From the NCBI RefSeq assembly GCF_029255145.1, contig NZ_JAPUVQ010000148.1, positions 72,450 to 136,449 of the forward strand: a DNA stretch of 64,000 bases, given 5' to 3'. Position numbers and translations under genes: made by a program. The stretch's first letter is position 1. Each line of letters opens with the position of its first letter. Under the pieces are notes generated by a model. It saw only the letters and a program-made list of their open reading frames with translations. It did no database searches and was not told where the DNA came from. Below are positions 1-7,756 of the stretch, piece by piece. Source of the DNA: Accumulibacter sp003538495. GTDB lineage: Bacteria; Pseudomonadota; Gammaproteobacteria; Burkholderiales; Rhodocyclaceae.

Positions 1-159
1 GGCCAGCCCGTTTTTCTGCCCTACCAGTTCTAGCAGGCCATCGACTTCGCCTGCGATCAGCATCCGCTGCTCACTCTCGAGCAGCGCAATGAAAGTCCCT
101 AGCGCTGCGACTTCGGAGTTGACGGTCGGCAGGAAGTCGCTGCTGGTGGTGGCCATCAT
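1..159 (-). CDS. flgN: FlgN, flagellar export chaperone (partial, N-terminal 53 residues)
   Basis: The reading frame begins with two consecutive ATG codons (MMATTSSDFLPTVNSEVAAL) and runs off the left edge, so only the N-terminus is visible. FlgN is the cytoplasmic chaperone of the hook-filament junction proteins FlgK and FlgL, both encoded further right in this window. The visible part is an amphipathic helix with an LLESEQRMLIAGEVDGLLEL stretch, typical of the FlgN alpha-helical bundle. A GAGGGG ribosome site lies just before the first ATG. It sits directly downstream of flgM with a 20 bp gap, the usual flgM-flgN pair. Too short to identify on sequence alone; the neighbourhood carries much of the call. 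Confidence 0.8.
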   Translation of the reverse strand, partial: MMATTSSDFLPTVNSEVAALGTFIALLESEQRMLIAGEVDGLLELVGQKNGLA

Positions 160-179
160 GCGCCCCCTCAGGCCGGCCC

Positions 180-470
180 TCAGGCCTTCGGTTGCGAAGC
201 GATGAGTTCGCTGGCCGAGGCAATCAGGCGTTCGGCAATGGTGTCCGCGTTGATCGTGAATCGACCTTCGGCGATGGCCTGCGTGATCTCGGAAACCCGG
301 GTCGCGTCAAACGCCGGCGTTTCCCCAGAAGACTGCAGTTGTCCGGCCAATTCACTCAGATGAACTTCTGTGGCGGGGCTGGGTAGCGGGGCGCTGGCGC
401 TGGCACGACTACGCGGCTCGTTACTGCCGCTGACCGCGCCGCCAGTGGGGGTTGTGCTGTCGATTTTCAC
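180..470 (-). CDS. flgM: FlgM, anti-sigma-28 factor
   Basis: A 96-residue protein. The C-terminal half (RVSEITQAIAEGRFTINADT and on through IAERLIASASEL) is the conserved FlgM segment that folds on binding sigma-28 (FliA). The N-terminal half is Ser/Ala/Pro-rich and disordered, as in other FlgM proteins that are exported through the completed hook. FlgM holds FliA inactive until hook completion. The start is GTG at 470 with an AGGAA site about 7 nt upstream. A near-consensus sigma-28 promoter lies about 35 bp upstream of the start, so FlgM is probably made under control of the factor it inhibits, as in enterics. Confidence 0.93.
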   Translation of the reverse strand: MKIDSTTPTGGAVSGSNEPRSRASASAPLPSPATEVHLSELAGQLQSSGETPAFDATRVSEITQAIAEGRFTINADTIAERLIASASELIASQPKA

Positions 471-504
471 GGTGGTGTTCCTTGAACGGTTGTTCTCACC
501 TCAA

Positions 505-531
505 CTATCGGCGAAAAACGGCAAGACTTTA
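505..531 (-). promoter_or_regulatory. sigma-28 (FliA) promoter for flgM-flgN
   Basis: Read on the minus strand: TAAAGTCT, an 11 bp spacer, then GCCGATAG. The enteric consensus is TAAAGTTT-N11-GCCGATAA, so 14 of 16 positions match with exact spacing. It lies between flgA and flgM and points into flgM, leaving a leader of about 30 nt. Confidence 0.85.
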
Positions 532-561
532 ACATTTTTTGTGCAGGACGCCGGTGATCGA

Positions 562-1266
562 TCAATACGCCACCTCGACAATGCCACCGAGGCGCGCGAC
601 GCCGCTGACCACCTGTCCGGACGACGTTCTGACCTGCGCAACCTGTCCGTCGGTGGCATTGTTAAGTGCTTTGCCCTCGTTGCTGACGGTAAAACCGGCC
701 CCACTGGAAAGCAACTTGACGCTTTGTCCCTGCTGCACAGCCCACGGGGCGGTCAGCAAGTCGCTGCGCAGCGGCTGACCGGCGGCGACGCCGTTTCTGA
801 CCGTCATGCCGATCGCCTGCGCCGGGTCGGTCACGATGCTTGTCGGGAGCGTGCCAAGATCGCCACTTTGCGTGATCACGTCGGCGGCGCTGACAACCTG
901 GCCCGGACTCAGCTGCCGCGCGGTAACCAGGTAGTTGCCGGCGACCCTGATCTGCACCGGCACATACACTGTCCAGACCGTGGGGGCGAGGCAGCGTACG
1001 CCGACCGTCGTTCGTCCCCAGAGTCGGCTTCCCTGCGGCAGGAACGGCTCGAAAGCGCTGCACGGTGTCGCCTGTGCTTGCTGGTCGAGACGACCGATGA
1101 TGTAGCTCGCCTTTCCTGGCAAGCCCTGCGTCTGGATGCGCAGGTATTGATCGAGTGCAGCGGACAGCGAAGCCTGGGCGAACGCGCTCGCGCTGACAGC
1201 CGCGAGGAAAACGGCGAGCAGATACAGCAGCAGGTCACGGGGTTTGCCGACGAGAGGAATGCACAT
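562..1266 (-). CDS. flgA: FlgA, periplasmic P-ring assembly chaperone
   Basis: A 234-residue protein if started at the ATG at 1266, which directly precedes a signal peptide (hydrophobic residues 12-28, likely cleavage after AFA around residue 30). The frame stays open upstream of this ATG, but that extension is Arg/Pro-rich and unlike FlgA. The C-terminal half carries the FlgA/SAF-like fold: IRVAGNYLVTARQLSPGQVV, then IGMTVRNGVAAGQPLRSDLL. FlgA stabilises FlgI monomers while they polymerise into the P ring. It is transcribed away from flgB, and flgM-flgN follow on the same strand. I saw no sigma-54 site for it. Confidence 0.9.
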   Translation of the reverse strand: MCIPLVGKPRDLLLYLLAVFLAAVSASAFAQASLSAALDQYLRIQTQGLPGKASYIIGRLDQQAQATPCSAFEPFLPQGSRLWGRTTVGVRCLAPTVWTVYVPVQIRVAGNYLVTARQLSPGQVVSAADVITQSGDLGTLPTSIVTDPAQAIGMTVRNGVAAGQPLRSDLLTAPWAVQQGQSVKLLSSGAGFTVSNEGKALNNATDGQVAQVRTSSGQVVSGVARLGGIVEVAY

Positions 1267-1333
1267 GCTGCCATTCTGCCTGATTTTGCCGCCTGGGCGA
1301 AGCGGCCCCGGCAGGCCCGGGCCGGCGACGCGG

Positions 1334-1350
1334 CCGGCAATATTTGCCGG
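1334..1350. promoter_or_regulatory. inverted repeat between flgA and flgB (possible operator)
   Basis: A perfect dyad: CCGGCAA, TAT, TTGCCGG. It lies between the divergent genes flgA and flgB, about 75 bp upstream of the flgB sigma-54 promoter, where an enhancer-binding protein such as FlrC/FleR or FleQ could act. A partial repeat of one arm (ACCGGCAA) follows at about 1354. Function is inferred from position only. Confidence 0.35.
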
Positions 1351-1424
1351 AGAACCGGCAAAAGCGGGTCTCGCAGTCAACTCCCGCGCCCGCCGATCGA
1401 TTCGCGGCAACGCTGGCTTGAAGG

Positions 1425-1440
1425 TGGTACGTCTCTTGCT
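1425..1440 (+). promoter_or_regulatory. sigma-54 promoter for the flgB operon
   Basis: TGGTAC, five bases, TTGCT matches the sigma-54 consensus TGGCAC-N5-TTGCW at all but one position, with the essential GG and GC dinucleotides correctly spaced. It points toward flgB, whose GTG start is 42 bp downstream. The sigma-54 activator FleR encoded at 25053 is the natural candidate regulator. Confidence 0.85.
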
Positions 1441-1481
1441 TCGAGAGGCTGTACATCAGCACGCTCTAACATGAGGCCACC

Positions 1482-1886
1482 GTGATCAGCAAGATTCAGA
1501 ATGCGCTTCTTTTCCAGCACCAGGCTCTGAGTTTGCGCGCCAATCGGCAACAGGTGCTGGCCGGGAATATCGCCAACGCCGATACGCCGCACTACCAGGC
1601 GAGGGACTTCGACTTCAGCGCGGCCCTGCAGAATGCCGTTAGCGGCCGCAGCGGTGGCAGTCTTCAACTGGCCACGACTTCTCCGCGCCATACACCAGGG
1701 GCGGCTGGTACGTCACCGGTGACCCTGATGTATCGCCAGCCGACGCAAGCAAGCGCCGACGGCAACACGGTGGATATGGACGTCGAACGTGCTCAGTTCG
1801 CGGAAAACGCGTTCTTCTATGAGGCCGGGCTGACTTTCCTCTCGGGCCGGATCAGAACGCTCCAGACGGCCATCCAGGGACAATAA
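1482..1886 (+). CDS. flgB: FlgB, proximal rod protein
   Basis: A 134-residue rod subunit. The N-terminal segment (FQHQALSLRANRQQVLAGNI, then ANADTPHYQARDFDF) is the rod/hook family signature with the ANADTP motif. The start is GTG at 1482, preceded by GAGG about 8 nt upstream. First gene of the rod-hook operon behind a sigma-54 promoter; flgC follows after 2 bp. FlgB is exported by the flagellar type III system and assembles on the MS ring together with FliE. Confidence 0.95.
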   Translation: MISKIQNALLFQHQALSLRANRQQVLAGNIANADTPHYQARDFDFSAALQNAVSGRSGGSLQLATTSPRHTPGAAGTSPVTLMYRQPTQASADGNTVDMDVERAQFAENAFFYEAGLTFLSGRIRTLQTAIQGQ

Positions 1887-1888
1887 GC

Positions 1889-2293
1889 ATGAGCCTCTCC
1901 AGTGTCTTCCAGGTGGCCGGTAGCGCGATGACCGCGCAGGCGATGCGCCTCAACGCTGTCGCCAGCAACCTGGCCAACGCCGATAGCGTGATCAGCTCCG
2001 ATGGCAAGCCTTACCGCGCGAAACAGGTGGTGTTCGCCGCCACGGCGATGGGCAGTCCAGCGGCGCAGGGGGTACGGGTGGTGCAGGTGGTCGAGGACAG
2101 CAGTCCGGGTCGCCTGGTCTATGACCCGCGCAATCCGGCAGCGGACGAGCAAGGCTACGTGACCATGCCTAACGTCAGCGTGGTCGATGAAATGACCAAC
2201 ATGATTTCGGCTTCGCGGGCCTACCAGACCAACGCCGAAGTGATGAACACCGCCAAGCAGTTGCTGCTCAAGACGCTGGCACTTGGCCAGTAG
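1889..2293 (+). CDS. flgC: FlgC, proximal rod protein
   Basis: A 134-residue rod protein. The N-terminal motif SNLANADSVISSDGKPYRAK and the C-terminal helix NVSVVDEMTNMISASRAYQT (ending NAEVMNTAKQLLLKTLALGQ) are the two coiled-coil ends shared by axial flagellar proteins. It builds the proximal rod with FlgB and FlgF. Almost contiguous with flgB, hence translationally linked. Confidence 0.95.
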   Translation: MSLSSVFQVAGSAMTAQAMRLNAVASNLANADSVISSDGKPYRAKQVVFAATAMGSPAAQGVRVVQVVEDSSPGRLVYDPRNPAADEQGYVTMPNVSVVDEMTNMISASRAYQTNAEVMNTAKQLLLKTLALGQ

Positions 2294-2316
2294 GAAAAAA
2301 AATTTAGGAGAATCTG

Positions 2317-3009
2317 ATGGCCGCCGTACAAGCAAGCAGCGCTAGCAGCGCAAACAGCGACATCCTGGCTTCGCTCAACGCGAAGTCCAGGTCGGGGACA
2401 AACGACCTGGTGTCGACCAGTGAGGAAGTACAGAATCGTTTTCTCAAGCTGCTGGTCACGCAGCTCAAGAATCAGGATCCGCTCAATCCACTCGACAACG
2501 CCGCGGTAACCACCCAGATTTCGCAAATCAACACGGTAACCGGAATCGAAAGGCTGAACACGACGCTGGCGACCTTGCTGAGCACCTATAACGATGGTCA
2601 GGCGGTGCAAGCTGCCGCCTTGATCGGCAAGAGCGTTCTGGTCGGCGGTTCCGGGCTGGTTCTGGCCAATGGCCAGGCCAGCGCCGGGGTCAGCCTCGCC
2701 GAGCCTGCAGACAATCTGACGCTGACCATCCTTGGCGGCGGCGGTGGCGTGGTGCAATCGCAAACGCTTGGCGCGCGCGATGCCGGCAGCTTCGCTTTCA
2801 CTTGGGACGGCAAGACCGATGCCGGCGCCGACGCGCCGCCGGGTACCTACAGCTTCAAGGTCGACGCCGTTCGCGGTGGTGAAAAGGTGGCGGCAGAAGC
2901 CTTGCAGATTGGCACGGTTTCTGCTTTGGTCAGGGACAAGGGCGGTTTCCAACTCGACCTCGGCGGTCTGGGACGGGTGGATTTCAGCAAGGTTCGGCAG
3001 ATTCTCTAG
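2317..3009 (+). CDS. flgD: FlgD, hook cap / hook assembly scaffold
   Basis: A 230-residue protein. The conserved N-terminal block FLKLLVTQLKNQDPLNPLDN is the FlgD signature, preceded by a Ser/Ala/Asn-rich export region. The C-terminal half contains the FlgD Ig-like and tudor-like parts (FAFTWDGKTDAGADAPPGTY). FlgD caps the growing hook and is shed when FlgK arrives. A good AGGAGA ribosome site precedes the ATG. Confidence 0.95.
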   Translation: MAAVQASSASSANSDILASLNAKSRSGTNDLVSTSEEVQNRFLKLLVTQLKNQDPLNPLDNAAVTTQISQINTVTGIERLNTTLATLLSTYNDGQAVQAAALIGKSVLVGGSGLVLANGQASAGVSLAEPADNLTLTILGGGGGVVQSQTLGARDAGSFAFTWDGKTDAGADAPPGTYSFKVDAVRGGEKVAAEALQIGTVSALVRDKGGFQLDLGGLGRVDFSKVRQIL

Positions 3010-3023
3010 AGCAGGGGGCAACA

Positions 3024-4280
3024 ATGAGTTTCCAACAGGGTTTGAGTGGTCTCGACGCGGCGTCTTCGGCGCTGGACGTGATCGGCAATAATGTGGCCAA
3101 CTCGAGTACCGTCGGTTTCAAGGGTGCCACTGCGCATTTCGCGGATCTCTACGCGGCGTCGCTGGGTCTGGTGGGCGCTTCGCAGGTCGGCATTGGGGTC
3201 ACCGTTTCGGCGATTCAGCAGCAGTTCACCCAGGGCAATCTGACGACCACGAACAATCCGCTTGATCTGGCGATCAATGGCGGCGGTTTTTTTCGCATGA
3301 GTCAGGGCGGGGCGATAAGTTACACGCGCAACGGCCAGTTTCACATTGACAATCAGGGCTATATCATCAATGACCAGACGCTGCGCCTGACCGGCTATCC
3401 GGTCACTGCGAGTGGTCAGATAGCGCCCTCCAATCCGGTGGAGTTGCAACTGACCGCCAGCCAGATTCCCCCGCGTGCCACCAGCGACCCACTGTCGGGA
3501 GACATTGCCGCGGTGATCAATCTTGATTCGCGCGACACCGTTCCCGCCTTGTCACCGTTCAATCCGGCCAATCCGGAAACGTACAACTTCTCGACCGCAC
3601 TGACCGTCTTCGACACCCTCGGGGTGGTGCACAACCTGAGCACCTTCTACGTTCTCAACGCGCCGAGCGCGCCCGCCGGCGGCGAGTGGACGCTCTACGC
3701 GACGCTCGACGGCGCTGATCCGCTAACGCCGGGGCCGGTCGGGAATCTGGCCTTCGATACTTCGGGTGCCTTGAATCCGGCGTCGGCCTTGCAGACACTG
3801 CCATCGTGGACCCTGAGCAGCGGTGCCGTCTCACCGTGGTCGCCGGGGACTATGGATTTCACCGGCACCACTCAGTACGGCAGCGAATCGAACGTCGACA
3901 GCCTGACCCAGGGCGGCTTTGCCTCGGGCAGTCTGGTGAGTGTCGGCGTCGGCATCGATGGCGTGGTGCAGGGGCGCTACAGCAATGGCCAGACGCGAAA
4001 CATGGGGCAGGTGGTGCTGGCCACCTTCACCGACCCGAACGGACTGCTGAATCTGGGCAACAATCAGTGGCGCTCGACGTCGCTGTCGGGACCCGAGTTG
4101 ATCGGAACGCCGGCATCCGGAAGTCGCGGGGTCGTCCAGTCTGCCGCCGTCGAGGATTCGAACGTCGACCTGACCAATGAGCTGGTGGCGATGATCACTG
4201 CCCAGCGTAATTACCAGGCCAACGCACAAACGATCAAGACCCAGGATCAGATCATGCAGACCTTGGTCAACCTGCGCTAA
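3024..4280 (+). CDS. flgE: FlgE, hook protein
   Basis: A 418-residue axial protein. The N-terminus (LSGLDAASSALDVIGNNVAN) and C-terminus (NVDLTNELVAMITAQRNYQA) carry the coiled-coil termini of hook proteins, and the middle has the flagellar-hook repeat GGGFFRMSQGGAISYTRNGQ. Length is close to enteric FlgE (about 400). Subunits polymerise beneath the FlgD cap to form the universal joint; hook length is set by FliK, encoded at 17210. Confidence 0.96.
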   Translation: MSFQQGLSGLDAASSALDVIGNNVANSSTVGFKGATAHFADLYAASLGLVGASQVGIGVTVSAIQQQFTQGNLTTTNNPLDLAINGGGFFRMSQGGAISYTRNGQFHIDNQGYIINDQTLRLTGYPVTASGQIAPSNPVELQLTASQIPPRATSDPLSGDIAAVINLDSRDTVPALSPFNPANPETYNFSTALTVFDTLGVVHNLSTFYVLNAPSAPAGGEWTLYATLDGADPLTPGPVGNLAFDTSGALNPASALQTLPSWTLSSGAVSPWSPGTMDFTGTTQYGSESNVDSLTQGGFASGSLVSVGVGIDGVVQGRYSNGQTRNMGQVVLATFTDPNGLLNLGNNQWRSTSLSGPELIGTPASGSRGVVQSAAVEDSNVDLTNELVAMITAQRNYQANAQTIKTQDQIMQTLVNLR

Positions 4281-4314
4281 TGGCTGACCTGGACAGCTTG
4301 GCTGCGGACGGACC

Positions 4315-5064
4315 ATGGACCGGCTGATTTATACGGCGATGAGCGGGGCCAAGCAGGTTTTCCTGCAACAAGCCGGCGTCGCCCAGAACCTGGCCAATGC
4401 GACGACCACCGGCTATCGCGCGATGGAGCATCGATTCCGTGCCGTGCCGGTACTTGGCGAGGGGGCGCCGACGCGCGCTTTCGCCGCCGACGCCTCGGTG
4501 GCCAATGTCTTCGATCAGGGGCCGGTGACAGTCACCGGTCGGCCGCTCGACGTCGCGGTCCAGGGTACTGGCTGGATTGCCGTGCAGGGCGGTGACGGGC
4601 GCGAGGCCTATACCCGCTCCGGCAATCTCAGAACCGACGCCAATGGTGTGCTGCAGACCAGCGGCGGCTTGAACGTGCTGGGCGAGGGGGGGCCAATCGC
4701 GCTGCCGCCTGACAACAACATCGCCATTGGCGCCGACGGGACGGTATCGAGCATCCCGCGCGTCGGCGCCGGGGCGATCAACAACGCCAACGTGGTCGGC
4801 CGGATCAAGCTCGTCAATCCGCCGGAGAGCGAAATGGTACGCAGTGACGATGGGCTGTTTCGCACTCAGAACGGTCTGCCGGCTCTGGCCGACGAGAATG
4901 TCAAGCTGACGCCGGAAGCGCTCGAGGGGAGTAATGCGAATCCGGTCGACGCGATGGTGCGGATGATCAGCCTGGCGCGCCAGTTCGAAATGCAGATCAA
5001 GATGCTGCAGACCGCCGACGCCAATGCGCGTACGGCCACGCAGCTGCTGACGATGAACCGTTGA
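4315..5064 (+). CDS. flgF: FlgF, proximal rod protein
   Basis: A 249-residue rod protein starting MDRLIYTAMSGAKQVFLQQA, the family N-terminus, followed by the ANATTTGYRAMEHRFRAVPV segment where the family has NLANxxTxGF. The inner hook-type repeat (GTGWIAVQGGDGREAYTRSG) and the C-terminal SLARQFEMQIKMLQTADANA helix match FlgF. The ribosome site is weak (GGACGG), unlike the neighbouring genes, but the ATG is fixed by the conserved N-terminus. Confidence 0.93.
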   Translation: MDRLIYTAMSGAKQVFLQQAGVAQNLANATTTGYRAMEHRFRAVPVLGEGAPTRAFAADASVANVFDQGPVTVTGRPLDVAVQGTGWIAVQGGDGREAYTRSGNLRTDANGVLQTSGGLNVLGEGGPIALPPDNNIAIGADGTVSSIPRVGAGAINNANVVGRIKLVNPPESEMVRSDDGLFRTQNGLPALADENVKLTPEALEGSNANPVDAMVRMISLARQFEMQIKMLQTADANARTATQLLTMNR

Positions 5065-5079
5065 TAGGATGAATGCCGA

Positions 5080-5862
5080 ATGATGCGCTCGCTGTGGACC
5101 GCCAGTACCGGCCTCAACGCCCAACAGGTGCAGATCGACATCATCGCCAACAATCTGGCGAACGTCAGCACCAATGGCTTCAAGCAGGCGCGCGGGATCT
5201 TTGCCGACCTGCTCTACCAGACCCTGCGGCAGCCCGGGGCGCAGTCGTCGCAAACCACGCAGGTCCCCGATGGGCTGCAGATCGGCCTGGGTGTGACGCC
5301 GGTCTCGACCGGCCGAATTTTCACGCAGGGGTCCCTGCAACAGACCGGCAACGCGCTCGACATGGCGATCGACGGCGCGGGTTTCTTCCAGGTCCTGCTG
5401 CCCGACGGGACCACGGCCTATACCCGCGACGGATCGTTTCAGAAGGACAACCAGGGGCAGATGGTGACCACCAGCGGCTATCCCCTGCAGCCGGCGATCA
5501 CCATTCCCCAGAATGCGCTGACGGTGACTGTCGGCACCGACGGGGTGGTCAGCATCACCCAGCCGGGGACCACGGCGACGGTGCAGATCGGCACCATCCA
5601 AGTCGCCACGTTCATCAACAACGGCGGTCTGCAGGCGGTTGGCGACAATCTCTTCCTGGAAACGGCGTCGAGCGGTACGCCTACCCCCAATACGCCGGGG
5701 ACGAATGGTTCCGGGCTGGTCATCCAGAACTACGTCGAGGCGTCCAACGTCAATGTGGCGCAGGAACTGGTGAACATGATCCAGACGCAACGTGCCTACG
5801 AACTGAACTCCAAGGTGGTGTCGACCTCAGACCAGATGTTGGCACGCCTGACCCAGTTGTAG
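5080..5862 (+). CDS. flgG: FlgG, distal rod protein
   Basis: A 260-residue protein very close to enteric FlgG over its whole length, including IANNLANVSTNGFKQARGIF near the N-terminus, the long LLYQTLRQPGAQSSQTT segment that gives the distal rod its straight form, and the C-terminal RAYELNSKVVSTSDQMLARL. Two adjacent ATG codons (5080 and 5083) could start it; AGGATG upstream favours the first. It lies 15 bp after flgF. Confidence 0.96.
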   Translation: MMRSLWTASTGLNAQQVQIDIIANNLANVSTNGFKQARGIFADLLYQTLRQPGAQSSQTTQVPDGLQIGLGVTPVSTGRIFTQGSLQQTGNALDMAIDGAGFFQVLLPDGTTAYTRDGSFQKDNQGQMVTTSGYPLQPAITIPQNALTVTVGTDGVVSITQPGTTATVQIGTIQVATFINNGGLQAVGDNLFLETASSGTPTPNTPGTNGSGLVIQNYVEASNVNVAQELVNMIQTQRAYELNSKVVSTSDQMLARLTQL

Positions 5863-5872
5863 GAGGCTGACC

Positions 5873-6565
5873 ATGAGCATACGCAGGCCCGTCAACAAGT
5901 CCCTGCTGGCGATTCCCGTGCTGCTCCTGGTCGGCGGCTGCACGACCGTGCCGCCGACCAACATCCATCAGCCGATGACCGCGCGTCCGCAGCAGCGGAG
6001 CGACGCGCTCGCTGCCAATCTCGCGGCCACCGGCAGCATTTATCAGGCTGGCGCATCGCGAACGCTGTTCGAAGACCGACGCGCCCGCTACGTCGGCGAC
6101 ACGATCACCGTATCGATCACCGAGAACACCACCGCGGCGACCAAGTCCAATACCAACGTTTCCAAGACCGGCAGCATCAGCGCCTCCGCCGGGCCGTTCG
6201 TCGGTTCGCCGGCAAACTGGTTTAGGCCGGCCGAATTGAACGCCAGCAGCAGCAACGTCGCTGCCGGCAAGGGCGATGCCGCCGCCAACAACGTGTTCAC
6301 CGGCTTCATTACGGTGACCGTGATCGAGGTGCTGCCAAACGGCAATCTGCTGGTCTCCGGCGAGAAGCAGGTGGCGATCGGTCACGGACAGGAGTACATC
6401 CGTCTTTCCGGAATCGTCAATCCGTATTTCGTCAATGCCGCCAATACCATTCCCTCATCGCAGATTGCCGATGCACGAATCGAGTACAAGGAAAGCGGTA
6501 CCATCAGCGAGGCGCAAGTTATGGGCTGGCTGGCACGATTCTTCCTGACGGTCCTGCCATTCTGA
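5873..6565 (+). CDS. flgH: FlgH, L-ring lipoprotein
   Basis: A 230-residue outer-membrane lipoprotein. The signal sequence ends in the lipobox VGGC with the modified cysteine at residue 23. The FlgH core is visible in LFEDRRARYVGDTITVSITE and in GFITVTVIEVLPNGNLLVSG. FlgH subunits form the L ring, the outer-membrane bushing around the rod. The ATG is preceded by TAGGAGG overlapping the flgG stop. Confidence 0.96.
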   Translation: MSIRRPVNKSLLAIPVLLLVGGCTTVPPTNIHQPMTARPQQRSDALAANLAATGSIYQAGASRTLFEDRRARYVGDTITVSITENTTAATKSNTNVSKTGSISASAGPFVGSPANWFRPAELNASSSNVAAGKGDAAANNVFTGFITVTVIEVLPNGNLLVSGEKQVAIGHGQEYIRLSGIVNPYFVNAANTIPSSQIADARIEYKESGTISEAQVMGWLARFFLTVLPF

Positions 6566-6577
6566 GGAGAGCATGAA

Positions 6578-7717
6578 GTGCTTCTGATCATCGACCGTCG
6601 AGCTGGCAGCTTCTTGCGCCGCACGGCCATTCTGGCCGGCCTTGCCTTGTTGGCCTTGTCGAGCCTGCCGGCGGCCGCGGAGCGGATCAAGGATCTGGCG
6701 TCGGTGCAGGGCGTCCGCAACAACCAGCTGGTCGGCTACGGGATTGTCGTTGGCCTCGACGGCACCGGCGACCAGACGACGCAGACGCCGTTTACCACCC
6801 AGGGCATCATCAACATGCTGGCGCAACTCGGCACCACCCTGGCGACCACCCAGTCGCTGCAGCTCAAGAACGTTGCGGCGGTGATGGTGACCGCCAACTT
6901 CCCGCCCTTTGCCAGGACTGGCCAGCAAATCGACGTGACCGTATCGTCGATGGGCAACGCCAAGAGCCTGCGCGGCGGGACGCTGGTGATGACCCCCTTG
7001 AAAGGCGCCGACGGTCAGATCTACGCGCAGGCGCAGGGTAACCTGCTGGTTGGCGGCGCCGGGGCGTCAGCCGGCGGCAGCAAGGTGGTGGTCAACCACT
7101 TGCTCGCCGGCCGGATCGTCGGCGGTGCCACCGTCGAACGCGAGGTTCCGACGGCCCTGGGCCAGGGTCCGTTCATCCACTACGAGATGGCGACGACCGA
7201 TTTTGGCACCACCCAGCGGGTGGTCGAGGTGATCAACCGCGAGATCGGGCCGGGCACGGCGCAGGCTCTCGACGGACGGCGGATTCAAGTCGTCGCGCCG
7301 ATGGACGCCAACGACCGGGTGGCGTTCCTGGGGCGGCTCGAGGCGCTCGAGGTGCGCCCGACGAAGGGCATGGCGAAAGTGATCATCAATCCACGCACCG
7401 GTTCGGTGGTCATGAACCAGACGGTGACCATCGAATCGTGCGCGATTGCCCATGGCAGTCTCTCGGTGGTGATCAACACCGAACAGAAAGTCAGTCAGCC
7501 GAATCCGCTGGCCGCTGGGCAGACGGTGACGACCACGCAGAGCGAGATCGATATCAAGCAGGGTGGCGGTTCGCTGATGCAGTTGAAAGCGGGCGTGAAT
7601 CTCGCCGAGGTGGTCAAGGCGATCAACGCGCTCGGCGCCGGGCCGCAGGATCTGCTGTCGATCCTGCAGTCGATGAAGGCTGCGGGTGCCTTGCGCGCTG
7701 ACCTCGAGATCATCTGA
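6578..7717 (+). CDS. flgI: FlgI, P-ring protein
   Basis: A 379-residue periplasmic protein. The signal peptide is the hydrophobic run ILAGLALLALSSLPAAA, followed at once by the mature FlgI start ERIKDLASVQGVRNNQLVGY. The start is taken as GTG at 6578 with GAGGAG overlapping the flgH stop; an ATG 5 bp earlier is out of frame and stops after four codons. FlgI polymerises into the peptidoglycan-level P ring with help from FlgA. Confidence 0.95.
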   Translation: MLLIIDRRAGSFLRRTAILAGLALLALSSLPAAAERIKDLASVQGVRNNQLVGYGIVVGLDGTGDQTTQTPFTTQGIINMLAQLGTTLATTQSLQLKNVAAVMVTANFPPFARTGQQIDVTVSSMGNAKSLRGGTLVMTPLKGADGQIYAQAQGNLLVGGAGASAGGSKVVVNHLLAGRIVGGATVEREVPTALGQGPFIHYEMATTDFGTTQRVVEVINREIGPGTAQALDGRRIQVVAPMDANDRVAFLGRLEALEVRPTKGMAKVIINPRTGSVVMNQTVTIESCAIAHGSLSVVINTEQKVSQPNPLAAGQTVTTTQSEIDIKQGGGSLMQLKAGVNLAEVVKAINALGAGPQDLLSILQSMKAAGALRADLEII

Positions 7718-7756
7718 GCGGCCGACCGACGAAATGCCTAGCACAGAACGACGCCC

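Noticed and set aside
4267..5790. 507-codon minus-strand open frame opposite flgF and flgG
   Set aside because: Both flg genes are conserved end to end; the antisense frame is His/Arg/Asp-rich, typical of a shadow.
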